A stretch of DNA of 10,656 bases from an uncultured Terrimonas sp. (GCA_946886925.1 CAMPJQ010000047.1:1-10656), one strand, 5' to 3'; counted from the first letter of the stretch, positions 1 to 7,185 are shown. A program made the numbers and translations. Notes: generated by a model from the letters alone, not told the origin.

Positions 1-396
1 CAGTGCTGTATTTAACCGACTTTTTTGTTCAGTAATCCTTTCAGATGAAATGATGATCTCTTCAATATTCTCATCTTCCTGCAGCCGCTGTTCATTATCG
101 CGCAGTTCATTTACAACCACCTTACGTTTAACTTTTTTCAGGATAATGCTCTTCAGCACTTTTACAAGATAGCTGTAAGAATGATTAACATCCCCGATAC
201 TGGCCCTGTAATGCCATATCTCAATGAAGATTTCCTGTAAGGCGTCTTTTGCCAGTTCCCGGTTGTCTGTCATTTTTAAAGCGGCATGAAACAACCTGTC
301 AATATAAGTATCATACAGGTATCCCAGGGCTTCTGTATTCCCCTGCTTCAACTGTCGCCAGCAGGCAGCGTCGTTCTGGTAAATACATTCAGGCAT
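1..396 (-). CDS. ECF-type RNA polymerase sigma factor (partial, C-terminus beyond window)
   Basis: This is the N-terminal 132 codons of a sigma-70 family extracytoplasmic-function sigma factor, which directs RNA polymerase to a special promoter set. It starts at ATG 396-394 and runs off the left edge with no stop. Residues about 20-90 form sigma region 2: a helix with GYLYDTYIDRLFHAA, then AKDALQEIFIEIWHYR (core polymerase binding and -10 contact), then SYSYLVKVLKSIILKKVKRK. The acidic linker (about residues 98-113) is present, but region 4, the -35 reader, would lie outside the window. The style matches the expanded Bacteroidota ECF families, which often work with a FecR-like anti-sigma factor and SusC/SusD transporters, but no such partner is visible here. 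No Shine-Dalgarno sequence or clean TAnnTTTG box was found upstream. The family call is confident; the regulon is unknown. Confidence 0.9.
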   Translation of the reverse strand, partial: MPECIYQNDAACWRQLKQGNTEALGYLYDTYIDRLFHAALKMTDNRELAKDALQEIFIEIWHYRASIGDVNHSYSYLVKVLKSIILKKVKRKVVVNELRDNEQRLQEDENIEEIIISSERITEQKSRLNTAL

Positions 397-436
397 AAGA
401 GATAAAATAAGCAATCAAAAAATTAATATCAGGCTC

Positions 437-465
437 AGGCATTCATTATTAAAAATGCCTTTTTT
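437..465 (+). other. Hairpin followed by T-run upstream of the sigma gene
   Basis: A perfect 7-bp inverted repeat pairs AGGCATT (437-443) with AATGCCT (454-460) across a 10-base loop, and the plus strand then has an unbroken T-run to 464. On the plus strand this looks like a weak intrinsic terminator, yet no plus-strand gene leads into it. On the minus strand it lies about 40 bases before the sigma-factor start and could be a leader hairpin. The stem is short and may be chance. Confidence 0.25.
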
Positions 466-578
466 CAAAGCTCAATTTTATCTCTATTTTAAAAAATGGC
501 CAATGTTAATTCTTATGAAAAAAATAGCAGAAATTATGATGGAGGCAGGAGAAGGTGCGGGGTTTCAGGTAGGCACAC

Positions 579-628
579 CTTACCTCCTTATACCTTGCAC
601 CTTATACTATATACCTTACTCCTTATCC
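579..628. repeat. Degenerate 7-bp tandem array, CTTAYNC type
   Basis: Seven successive heptamers can be read on the plus strand: CTTACCT, (one extra C), CTTATAC, CTTGCAC, CTTATAC, TATATAC, CTTACTC, CTTATCC. Most begin CTTA and end in C. The array lies just beyond the terminator of the barrel-protein gene. A related array with the same CTTA-type unit and orientation abuts the glmS stop codon (7186-7220). Confidence 0.65.
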
Positions 629-645
629 AGTTCTGTATAAATAAA

Positions 646-679
646 AACCGTGGTCCGAAATAATTTTCAAACCACGGTT
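646..679 (-). terminator. Intrinsic terminator of the barrel-protein gene
   Basis: A perfect 9-bp inverted repeat pairs AACCGTGGT (646-654) with ACCACGGTT (671-679). Inside it, GAAA (657-660) can pair with TTTC (665-668) after a 2x2 internal loop, which closes a four-base TAAT loop. Read on the minus strand, the stem is followed directly by TTTTTAT. It lies 22 bases past the stop codon at 702-704, as expected for an intrinsic terminator of that gene. Confidence 0.85.
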
Positions 680-701
680 ACCGGAATGCTTTTTTACAGC
701 A

Positions 702-1256
702 TTAAAAAGTATAACGGGCAGAAATGCCCGCATTGCCGGCGTAAAAACGCGAATAGCTTAAATAACTGTATCCATAATAATCAGGTTTAACAATCGCAAA
801 CGTTGGTCTGAAATCAGCACTTACATTTAGAGGAATATTACCAAATTTATAATCCACACCACCTGTAGGAAATATGCCTAATCCAAATCCGGAATAGTCT
901 TTATTACCTGAAAAAGTGTTATAGGCGGTTAAACCACCACCAACAAACCATTTCAGCCCTTCTACAGAACCAATAGGAAAATGATGCTGATAGGAAGCAG
1001 AGAAAGAAAGGTTGAACTGATTATAGCCGGCGTATACAGCAGAGTATGGTCTGAATCCCAGGTTCAATTCTATAGCCCCGGGATCCGTTACAAACGTTTT
1101 AAACGATGCAGCAATCACATCATAATACCCGCCGCCGGCACGAAGCCCGATCCCGCTTTTATAGCTGCTTCCATCCTGTGCCTGCAATGATGTTACGGAG
1201 AAACTCAAAATAAATGCAATACCAAATGTGCTCAGAGATCTTTTCATTATTTTCAT
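702..1256 (-). CDS. Small outer-membrane beta-barrel protein
   Basis: A secreted protein of about 184 residues, probably an outer-membrane barrel; no specific function can be assigned. From ATG 1256 the N-terminus MKIMKRS is followed by a hydrophobic stretch (FGIAFILSFSVTSLQA) and a likely signal peptidase I site after residue 26 (LQA/Q). The mature part, about 158 residues, is rich in Gly and Tyr and shows alternating aromatic strand patterns (e.g. WFVGGGLTAYNTF, LNVSADFRPTF). It ends in ISARYTF with a C-terminal Phe, typical of barrel proteins recognised by BamA. The size suits an eight-stranded barrel. The open frame extends upstream to ATG 1334, but a promoter at 1294-1322 lies inside that extension, so 1256 is preferred; ATG 1247 is an alternative. 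A strong terminator follows, so this gene can be its own transcription unit. Confidence 0.8.
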   Translation of the reverse strand: MKIMKRSLSTFGIAFILSFSVTSLQAQDGSSYKSGIGLRAGGGYYDVIAASFKTFVTDPGAIELNLGFRPYSAVYAGYNQFNLSFSASYQHHFPIGSVEGLKWFVGGGLTAYNTFSGNKDYSGFGLGIFPTGGVDYKFGNIPLNVSADFRPTFAIVKPDYYGYSYLSYSRFYAGNAGISARYTF

Positions 1257-1293
1257 GTTTAGTAATAGATAATACAAGCATAAAATATCCCGG

Positions 1294-1322
1294 CAAAAAT
1301 AACGGACAGCTGCCGGTTTCAA
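1294..1322 (-). promoter_or_regulatory. Bacteroidota-type promoter of the barrel-protein gene
   Basis: On the minus strand, TTG (1322-1320) is followed by an 18-base spacer and TATTTTTG (1301-1294), a full match to the TAnnTTTG -7 box of Bacteroidota housekeeping promoters. A second TTG (1325-1323) lies directly upstream. The transcript should start near 1287, about 30 bases before ATG 1256. This excludes the upstream ATG at 1334. Confidence 0.65.
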
Positions 1323-1356
1323 CAACTGGCTCATTTTTCTTGCCTTATGCTAAATT

Positions 1357-1391
1357 ACTGATAGCTGATTGCCGACACCTGATCGCTCTAA
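1357..1391. repeat. Degenerate 7-bp tandem array, RCTGATN type
   Basis: Five heptamers follow one another on the plus strand: ACTGATA, GCTGATT, GCCGACA, CCTGATC, GCTCTAA. The period is strict but the unit is degraded. The array ends at base 1391, directly against the TGA stop codon (1392-1394) of the minus-strand lipoprotein gene. It fills most of the gap to the barrel-gene promoter. Confidence 0.5.
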
Positions 1392-1964
1392 TCAGTTATA
1401 CCGGCGGGCATAAAATTCACCGTCCGTAATATTGAGCTTTGTAGTATATCCCTCATCATACAGTACACCGGAAAAACTACCCTTGATAAAGTCTGTCGTT
1501 GCTTCCGTAATTTTTATGGTTGCTTTCGTCTCCGTTCCGGGAGGAAGAGCCGGTGCAAATTCTTCCATCCAGGAGAGATGGTTCTTTCCGTTTTCATCAA
1601 TATACACAAGGTTGACGAGTTTGGCCTTTTGCGTACCCGGGCCGCCTGCAGTATAGCTTGTATAAGCGAGCCCTGTTTGGGTTTCATTTTCTGTGGCCAC
1701 CAGCAAAGTCATATTGTTTTTAGTGGCTACAACCGTCTCCTTCAACCCGGCAATCGAAGTATTGTGCTGCAATGCCGTTACTTTATCAAAAATACCCTCC
1801 ACCTGTCCTTTGTGCTCTACCAGTGTTCCGTTAACCTTAAAGCGCATATAATAGCCTGTACCCGGATCTCCGGTATCGTTGTCTTTTTTACAGGAAAAAG
1901 TCATGACAACGATGCCCGGCAACAAAAAACACAGCAAAAGCCTGGAAAAAAAATGTCGTTTCAT
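1392..1964 (-). CDS. Probable surface-exposed lipoprotein, function unknown
   Basis: A 190-residue lipoprotein of unknown function. The N-terminus MKRHFFSR, a hydrophobic core (LLLCFLLPGIVVM) and TFS before Cys25 form a signal peptidase II signal. After the Cys come Lys-Lys-Asp-Asn-Asp, close to the K-plus-acidic lipoprotein export signal described for Bacteroidota surface lipoproteins, so display on the cell surface is likely. The mature part begins with a flexible Gly/Asp segment, then YMRFKVNGTLVEHKG, and ends FIKGSFSGVLYDEG...LNITDGEFYARRYN. That layout (input strand, 'KGSFSG', 'ITDGEF') recalls small Bacteroidota beta-sandwich lipoproteins, but no named family is claimed. ATG 1964 is chosen because it begins the signal peptide; a TTG-started extension to 2069 would bury it. 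GAGG lies only three bases before the ATG. It is divergent from the sensor kinase. Confidence 0.85.
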   Translation of the reverse strand: MKRHFFSRLLLCFLLPGIVVMTFSCKKDNDTGDPGTGYYMRFKVNGTLVEHKGQVEGIFDKVTALQHNTSIAGLKETVVATKNNMTLLVATENETQTGLAYTSYTAGGPGTQKAKLVNLVYIDENGKNHLSWMEEFAPALPPGTETKATIKITEATTDFIKGSFSGVLYDEGYTTKLNITDGEFYARRYN

Positions 1965-2039
1965 ATACCTCACTTTAGGATTAGAGAACAAAGGGGAATT
2001 GCATTTTGTTATTATCAGGGGCTTTACATTGGTTGCCCA

Positions 2040-2070
2040 CGAAAGTAGTCCGTCTCCATTGCTATGCAAA
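2040..2070 (-). promoter_or_regulatory. Candidate promoter of the lipoprotein gene
   Basis: On the minus strand, TTTG (2070-2067), a 19-base spacer and TACTTTCG (2047-2040) match the Bacteroidota promoter pattern, with one mismatch in the -7 box (C for T). The predicted start near 2033 would leave a leader of about 70 bases before ATG 1964. Confidence 0.4.
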
Positions 2071-2129
2071 TCACTATTTATTAATTGCCTGCTCTCATGT
2101 ATTATTTACCCGCTTTCACTGATTATTCG

Positions 2130-2157
2130 TTGGCATACCCGAATATTATTATCTTTC
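2130..2157 (+). promoter_or_regulatory. Candidate promoter of the sensor kinase gene
   Basis: TTG (2130-2132), a 17-base spacer and TATCTTTC (2150-2157) match the Bacteroidota promoter pattern except for the last base of the -7 box. The transcript would start near 2164, just ahead of the chosen ATG at 2172. This argues against the upstream in-frame ATG at 2085. It diverges from the lipoprotein promoter about 60 bases away. Confidence 0.35.
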
Positions 2158-2171
2158 TTTTACAAAAACTA

Positions 2172-4304
2172 ATGTTTCCATTTATGATCAGGATAATCAT
2201 TGGTGCCGGCATGCTTATATGCTGTATGGCCGCCCGTGCCCAGCAAAGGGAACTGGATTCGTTAATCCAGGTTTTGAGCCAGCATCCCCAACGGGATACT
2301 ATCCGTGTTGAACTGCTGAATGATATTGCTTATGCTTATTACAACATTGATCCGGAAAAGGGATTGCAGGTAGCCGACTCTGCCATAACACTGGCTCAAC
2401 AGATCAGCCCTCACCACCGGCTCGCATCTGCCTATTCCAACAAAGGCTCAAACTATTGGGCAAAGGGCGACGACAGCCTGGCAATGATCATGTATAAAAA
2501 AGCACTTCACATATATGACTCAACCAACTATAAAAAAGGAAGGGGCATCATGTACAACAATATCGGTTTGTTGTATTTCAACAAATCTGATTTTTTTGAA
2601 GCTATCACCTGGCATCAGAGGGGCCTGGAAATTTTTACTTTGCTGAACGACAGCTTACGAATGGCCTCTATCCAGAACAATCTTGGGGTAGATTACCAAT
2701 ATGTTTCGGACTACCCAACAGCATTAGAATATTATTTAAGAGCACTGGCTATTTATGAACAAAAAGAAGGAAGATACCGGGTTGGAAGTTCCGCTTCGCT
2801 CGTGCTGCCCAACATTGGGCTTGTGTATAAAGAGCTGGGGCAATACGACAGTGCATTGGTTTATCAAAACCAATCCCTGAAGGCATTCAGAGCGTTGAAC
2901 AGTAAGCAGGATATGGCTTCGGCCTACGGGAATATCGGAGTAATTTATGATTTGAAAGCCCAGCCCGATAGTGCCATATTCTACCACCTGAAAGCTTTGG
3001 AGCTGAATGAAGTTTCCGGGAACCAGCGCCGTATGGCTTCCAGTTACACCAATCTTGGCACGGCCCATCTTCAATTGCATAATTATGAAAAGAGCTATGA
3101 ATATTTAATCAAAGCCAGAACCATATATGAAGCATCCGGCGACAGAAATAACCTGACGCTAAGTTTACTAAAAAGCGGGGAACTGTATCAGCATGCTCCT
3201 GTATCCTTTTTTAAAGCGCACCACCTCAATCCATCTGAGCGATACCCACTTGCTATCCGTATTTTTCAAAAAGCCCTGAAGATTGCCAGGGAAATAAACG
3301 TACCGGCGCTGCAAAGCGAGGCGCTTGAAGGTTTGAGTATAGTATATGAAACCGTTCATGATCCTGCAAAAGCACTGGTTGCTTATAAAGAACATGTGGC
3401 ATTGCGCGATAGTGTACTGGACCAGGAAAAGCGGGTTGATATTGCCCAAAAAATCGCTGCGTTTGAATTTGAAAAGAAAGCTATACTACTGAAAGCTGAA
3501 CATAGCAAAACTGAAGCGCTTGCCAATGCTGAAATTAAACGACAACGCATTATCCGGAATACGGTTATTGGCGGGATAGTTGTTTTATTAATAGCGGCGC
3601 CTGGCGGTTATATCGCGTACAAAAGAAAAAGAGATGCAACGGAACAAAGAAAAGAAATGGAATTCAAATCGCGTGTAACAGAAACTGAAATGAAAGCGCT
3701 TCGTGCCCAGATGAACCCGCATTTTATTTTTAATTCGCTCAATTCTATAGCCGACTATATTGGTAAAAATGATATACCCGCCGCAGGCAGCTATCTTACC
3801 AAATTTGCCAGGCTCATGCGTCTGATCCTGGAAAACTCCGAACAAAAGGAAGTATCGCTTGCCGATGACCTCAATGCCCTTGAATTGTATATACAGCTGG
3901 AAGCCAAAAGGCTGAACAATAAATTTTCTTATAGCATCAGCGTAGATGAAGAGATAGACCAGGCAAACACTTTGGTGCCTCCTCTCCTGCTGCAGCCTTT
4001 CGTGGAAAACAGTATATGGCACGGGCTTGCTGATAAGAACGATGACGGAAGAATAATTATCACAATTACCTCAGAAAATGAAATGCTTACCTGTGTTGTG
4101 GAAGATAATGGTTCAGGAATGCAACATACCGTAAATGAAGACAATGGTATACATCCTGAAAAAAAATCACTCGGTATGAAAATCACCAGGGAAAGGATTG
4201 AAGTGATCAATGAAACCAGAGATGCAAACGCAAGCATCACTTCGTACGATCTTGACAGGGGTGTAAGAACGGAGTTGAAGTTGCCTTTGCAAATGGCATT
4301 TTAG
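2172..4304 (+). CDS. TPR-containing LytS-type sensor histidine kinase
   Basis: A 710-residue membrane sensor kinase. A signal peptide (MIRIIIGAGMLICCMAARA, about residues 5-23) precedes eight or nine tetratricopeptide repeats (about 48-414), most with clear NIG..Y and A..Y..KAL signatures (e.g. 125-158, 209-242, 249-280). The seventh (328-375) is stretched by an insertion around HAPVSFFKAHHLNPSERY. A charged coiled coil (about 415-460) leads to one membrane segment (about 462-483) with KRKRD on the cytoplasmic side, so the TPRs should be periplasmic. The kinase core is the His_kinase (PF06580) type: AQMNPHFIFNSLN with phospho-acceptor His517, N-box PPLLLQPFVENSIWHG (about 603-618), and ATP-lid EDNGSGM (644-650) then SLGMKITRERIE. 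Such kinases usually signal to LytTR regulators, but none is adjacent. Start 2172 is preferred over 2085; ATG 2184 is also possible. Confidence 0.93.
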   Translation: MFPFMIRIIIGAGMLICCMAARAQQRELDSLIQVLSQHPQRDTIRVELLNDIAYAYYNIDPEKGLQVADSAITLAQQISPHHRLASAYSNKGSNYWAKGDDSLAMIMYKKALHIYDSTNYKKGRGIMYNNIGLLYFNKSDFFEAITWHQRGLEIFTLLNDSLRMASIQNNLGVDYQYVSDYPTALEYYLRALAIYEQKEGRYRVGSSASLVLPNIGLVYKELGQYDSALVYQNQSLKAFRALNSKQDMASAYGNIGVIYDLKAQPDSAIFYHLKALELNEVSGNQRRMASSYTNLGTAHLQLHNYEKSYEYLIKARTIYEASGDRNNLTLSLLKSGELYQHAPVSFFKAHHLNPSERYPLAIRIFQKALKIAREINVPALQSEALEGLSIVYETVHDPAKALVAYKEHVALRDSVLDQEKRVDIAQKIAAFEFEKKAILLKAEHSKTEALANAEIKRQRIIRNTVIGGIVVLLIAAPGGYIAYKRKRDATEQRKEMEFKSRVTETEMKALRAQMNPHFIFNSLNSIADYIGKNDIPAAGSYLTKFARLMRLILENSEQKEVSLADDLNALELYIQLEAKRLNNKFSYSISVDEEIDQANTLVPPLLLQPFVENSIWHGLADKNDDGRIIITITSENEMLTCVVEDNGSGMQHTVNEDNGIHPEKKSLGMKITRERIEVINETRDANASITSYDLDRGVRTELKLPLQMAF

Positions 4305-4354
4305 CATTGGTTGTGGAATTGGAGTACCGGAATAGCCGGCAGTAAATTTTATTT

Positions 4355-4362
4355 TAATTTTG
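4355..4362 (+). promoter_or_regulatory. TAnnTTTG -7 box directly before the GNAT start
   Basis: TAATTTTG is a full match to the Bacteroidota -7 box, but no TTG lies at the proper distance upstream. If used, transcription would begin at about 4367-4370, at or next to ATG 4368, giving a leaderless or nearly leaderless mRNA. AT-rich sequence makes a chance match possible. Confidence 0.3.
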
Positions 4363-4367
4363 CATGC

Positions 4368-4868
4368 ATGATTCATTTCCGAGAAGCAGTACCATCAGAT
4401 ATACCACTGATACAAGAATTAACATCTGCCGTTTGGCCCCAAACTTATTCGGATATTTTAAGCAGGGAACAATTAGAATATATGCTGGAGATGATGTACA
4501 GCGAATCTTCATTGCAGCGCCAGATCAATACACAACAGCATCGGTTTATTATTGCCAGTAACGACGATGAACCGGTGGGGTTCGCTTCCTGGTCGCCCAC
4601 ACCGGATAAAAAAATATGCAGGCTCCATAAAATTTATGTGTTGCAAAACCAGCAGGGAAAAGGAACCGGAAAAAAATTAATTGAATATATCATTGAAGCT
4701 ACCCGGTCTGCCGGCGCCGCAATACTTGAATTAAATGTGAACCGGCACAATAAGGCAGTAGCATTTTATTCGAGACTGGGTTTTACAGTAGTGCGGGAGG
4801 AAGACATTGATATAGGTAATGGATATTTCATGAACGATTACGTGATGCAAAAATCAATTGTGGAATAA
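4368..4868 (+). CDS. GNAT family N-acetyltransferase
   Basis: A 166-residue acetyltransferase of the GNAT fold, which transfers an acetyl group from acetyl-CoA to an amine. It begins MIHFREAVPSDIPLIQEL, the usual first strand and helix. The acetyl-CoA pyrophosphate loop is LHKIYVLQNQQGKGTGKK (86-103, with the Q-x-x-G-x-G core at 96-101), and the late motif is NKAVAFYSRLGF (128-139). The N-terminal helix layout with WPQTYSDILSREQLEYML resembles PaiA-type polyamine acetyltransferases, but the substrate cannot be read. ATG 4368 is chosen because the GNAT fold starts right there; the frame reaches back to 4311 with a stretch unlike the family. It lies 63 bases after the kinase stop and might be co-transcribed or use the -7 box at 4355. 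Confidence 0.9.
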   Translation: MIHFREAVPSDIPLIQELTSAVWPQTYSDILSREQLEYMLEMMYSESSLQRQINTQQHRFIIASNDDEPVGFASWSPTPDKKICRLHKIYVLQNQQGKGTGKKLIEYIIEATRSAGAAILELNVNRHNKAVAFYSRLGFTVVREEDIDIGNGYFMNDYVMQKSIVE

Positions 4869-4912
4869 TTTAAATACTGCATAGAACATACTAACCGGCA
4901 TGCAAGCCTGCA

Positions 4913-7126
4913 CTATAATTTCAACGACCTGATCAAACCGCTCACTTTCTTTTTAAAGTCTTTTAATTCTGTTTGCTGCATGGCAATAAAACTGTTGTCT
5001 TCCAGCTTACCCCACACTTTATCCATTTCTTCCTTAGTATCAAAAATCATTGTTCGAAAGGGATTCGTGTAATCTTTAGCCCTGGATCCGTAAATACCGT
5101 CTGTTAACCATGTTTTGGTTTGCACAGACTGAAGCAGTATTTGTTTAAAAACTTCCGGGGTAAATTCTGCAACGGAAATACCGAGCACTTCTAATAATGC
5201 CGCAAATGCATGCTCAAACTTATCGGCGTCGTATGCCTGGCCCTGCATGGTATAAAAAGCATGCACATCATCCCAGCTTTTTATTTTACCTGCACGAACG
5301 TGCTTCCTGAACTTTTCTACTTCCTCTTCAGGAATAAGCTGACCGCCAACATTAATCCATTGATTTCGTTTAGGAACGGATGGCAGTTGTTTGATAAGCG
5401 CAGCAAAATTTTTAAAATCGTTTTCCAAAAGCTGTGCAATACATTGAACCGTTCCATAGTATATTGCCAGTTGCCTGAATATAGTATATGCCTGCTGTAC
5501 CTTAATAATTATGGTTTTACGATCACTATTTTCTAATCCATCAGCCACAACCTCCAGTTCATTAATAATCTTATCATTTGATTCTAAAAGTTTTTTCCCG
5601 GCTTTAATATATTCTTTATCCGTGATTTTTTTTCCGGGGCTTTTCTTTTCCGAAAAGGCTTTCCCTGTATATAGAGCCAATAGTTGCAGGGCATGTATCA
5701 ATTCATTAATGGTATCGGGCGCCAAAGCTTCAAATTCGATGTGCTGTTCTTTCTCAATACGTGCATCCCGGTCGCGGTATTTCCATTCGTTGCGCGCAAT
5801 AGCATATAAATTATACATAAACCAGTAAGCGGGCATTACAATCAACTGGTCATTGGCAAGGTCATTGCTGATCAGTGCAAAGGGAAAGGTAATGTTCAAT
5901 TCATACGGATAATCGCCTTTGGCCAGAATATTAAAAGAAGCAAATTTGGAATTGTGTTTAAGGCTTACGCACAGTCCGGGCCAAAAGCCACGGCCCGCAA
6001 TGAGTTCGCCATCTGCACTCCGTGAATTGTGATTCGATCCTATCGTTGCCCCGGCAGCCATATTGCTTTGTCCCATTACCGTGGCTGCGCAAAGAAAGGA
6101 ATTGTTGTGGTGCTGCTCGTGTGATGGAAAGATGAGTGAGTTTAGTACCTCGCAACAGGAAATGGTAGAGTTGTTGCCGAGATAAGAGTTGATGAGCCGC
6201 GCTCCGTATTTTAACTGCGAATGCGAAGCCATGATAAAACGAATGGCTTTAACGCCATAAAACGCTTTACATCCCAGCCCTATAATTCCATTCACCATTT
6301 CACAACCCTCTCCTATCTGCGATGGCGCTTCGGAAGAAGAATTGACGGTGAGATTTTTTAACTTATTGGCGCCTTTAATATAGGCATCAGAGCCAATCCA
6401 CACATCTTTAATAATGCTTGTATTTTTAATGATGGTACGGTCACCTATTTTACCATAGTATCCTCTTTGTACATCATATTCTTTTTGCGTAAACCATTTG
6501 AATTTCTCAAGCATCACTTCGTCATCGCGGAATTTAGACCATAACCAGGCATCGCCGGGAAGCATCCGGGTAAAAGGTATCACCTTTCTTCCCCCGTTTT
6601 CATTGCATATTTCCAGCCAGATGCGAATACTTTCATTCTCTCCTTCTTTAATAATGCCATTACCGAATTTAGCAGTGCTGGTGGTAGCCAGCTCATGGAT
6701 ATTTACCAATATTACTTCGCTGCCAATAATATAATGAGAAAGATAATTAACATTATCCACTACTACATTATCGCCAAAATCGCAACTGATGATCGTACTG
6801 TTGTATAAGCCCACGGGCATACGGAGGTTATGGTACTCGAGGTAATACGCTTCTAATTTGCCAATCCGTACCAATCCGAAGAATTTGCAATTTTTTACCA
6901 GTTCAGGATTGAAAGCATCCGATACAAGTATTTTATTCCAATCGTCGGAAGTATTGCGGTTGCGTACCAACACCTCAATTTCCCATGCCGTTAATCCCCT
7001 GTATTGAATACCGTTCCTGTTTTGAATATTGCGCAAATGGTATTCGTCTTTTCCTTCCGGAAGATATTCGGGAACAATAAAGTTATACCCTAATGAATCA
7101 ATGGCTTTTTTGTTGATCTGGTTCAT
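4913..7126 (-). CDS. DUF4954 family protein with left-handed beta-helix-like region
   Basis: A 737-residue cytoplasmic protein (no signal peptide or membrane segment) that I recognise as the DUF4954 type found in Bacteroidota and spirochaetes; its reaction is not established. The N-terminus has LPEG and GLTAWEIEVLVRNRN, then a first repeat-rich stretch (about 85-145). Residues about 222-400 carry short repeats typical of hexapeptide beta-helix acyl- or nucleotidyltransferases (e.g. IKNTSIIKDVWIGSDAYI, LINSYLGNNSTIS, AAGATIGSNHNS). A His-rich loop, SHEQHHNNSF (335-344), and N365-H366 could form an active site. After about 450 the chain is mostly helical and charged. ATG 7126 is the only plausible start; no Shine-Dalgarno sequence precedes it, and a heptamer array ends five bases upstream. 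It follows glmS by 91 bp with no promoter box between, so it is probably on the glmS transcript. Its stop converges with the acetyltransferase gene, leaving 44 bp without a convincing terminator. Confidence 0.85.
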   Translation of the reverse strand: MNQINKKAIDSLGYNFIVPEYLPEGKDEYHLRNIQNRNGIQYRGLTAWEIEVLVRNRNTSDDWNKILVSDAFNPELVKNCKFFGLVRIGKLEAYYLEYHNLRMPVGLYNSTIISCDFGDNVVVDNVNYLSHYIIGSEVILVNIHELATTSTAKFGNGIIKEGENESIRIWLEICNENGGRKVIPFTRMLPGDAWLWSKFRDDEVMLEKFKWFTQKEYDVQRGYYGKIGDRTIIKNTSIIKDVWIGSDAYIKGANKLKNLTVNSSSEAPSQIGEGCEMVNGIIGLGCKAFYGVKAIRFIMASHSQLKYGARLINSYLGNNSTISCCEVLNSLIFPSHEQHHNNSFLCAATVMGQSNMAAGATIGSNHNSRSADGELIAGRGFWPGLCVSLKHNSKFASFNILAKGDYPYELNITFPFALISNDLANDQLIVMPAYWFMYNLYAIARNEWKYRDRDARIEKEQHIEFEALAPDTINELIHALQLLALYTGKAFSEKKSPGKKITDKEYIKAGKKLLESNDKIINELEVVADGLENSDRKTIIIKVQQAYTIFRQLAIYYGTVQCIAQLLENDFKNFAALIKQLPSVPKRNQWINVGGQLIPEEEVEKFRKHVRAGKIKSWDDVHAFYTMQGQAYDADKFEHAFAALLEVLGISVAEFTPEVFKQILLQSVQTKTWLTDGIYGSRAKDYTNPFRTMIFDTKEEMDKVWGKLEDNSFIAMQQTELKDFKKKVSGLIRSLKL

Positions 7127-7131
7127 GAGGT

Positions 7132-7166
7132 GATTTGAAATTTGAGATTTGAAATTTGGGATTGGT
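7132..7166. repeat. 7-bp tandem array, RATTTGA type
   Basis: Five heptamers are visible on the plus strand: GATTTGA, AATTTGA, GATTTGA, AATTTGG, GATTGGT. The first four also form two near-identical 14-base units (7132-7145 and 7146-7159, one mismatch). On the minus strand the array ends five bases before the DUF4954 start codon, where a ribosome site would be. Confidence 0.75.
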
Positions 7167-7185
7167 GTGAGCCCTCAGGCATCCG

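Larger units (their letters stand above)
397..701. other. Intergenic region of 305 bp
   Basis: There is no credible gene here. The stretch holds a short hairpin with a T-run on the plus strand (437-465), a degenerate heptamer array (579-628), and the terminator of the barrel-protein gene (646-679). A 61-codon open frame on the plus strand (455-640) runs across the heptamer array; it has no protein-like character and is not called. Confidence 0.7.

Noticed and set aside
455..640. 61-codon plus-strand open frame
   Set aside because: It crosses the heptamer array and hairpin, has no ribosome site, and the protein shows no domain or signal peptide.
1257..1334. 26-residue N-terminal extension of the barrel protein
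   Set aside because: It would bury the signal peptide, and it contains a full promoter match (1294-1322) whose transcript would start after ATG 1334.
1578..2048. 156-codon plus-strand open frame opposite the lipoprotein
   Set aside because: It is antisense to a gene with a clear lipoprotein signal and conserved-looking mature part; its own product has no recognisable feature.
2085..2171. 29-residue N-terminal extension of the sensor kinase
   Set aside because: The signal peptide begins at 2172-2184, and the candidate promoter at 2130-2157 lies inside the extension.
3588..4240. Two antisense frames (144 and 103 codons) over the kinase domain
   Set aside because: They lie opposite highly conserved kinase motifs and are rich in Phe, Ser and Cys, as shadows of real genes often are.
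4869..4912. Bidirectional terminator between the convergent acetyltransferase and DUF4954 genes
   Set aside because: Only a three-base GGC/GCC pairing around GCATGC is visible and no T-run follows on either strand.
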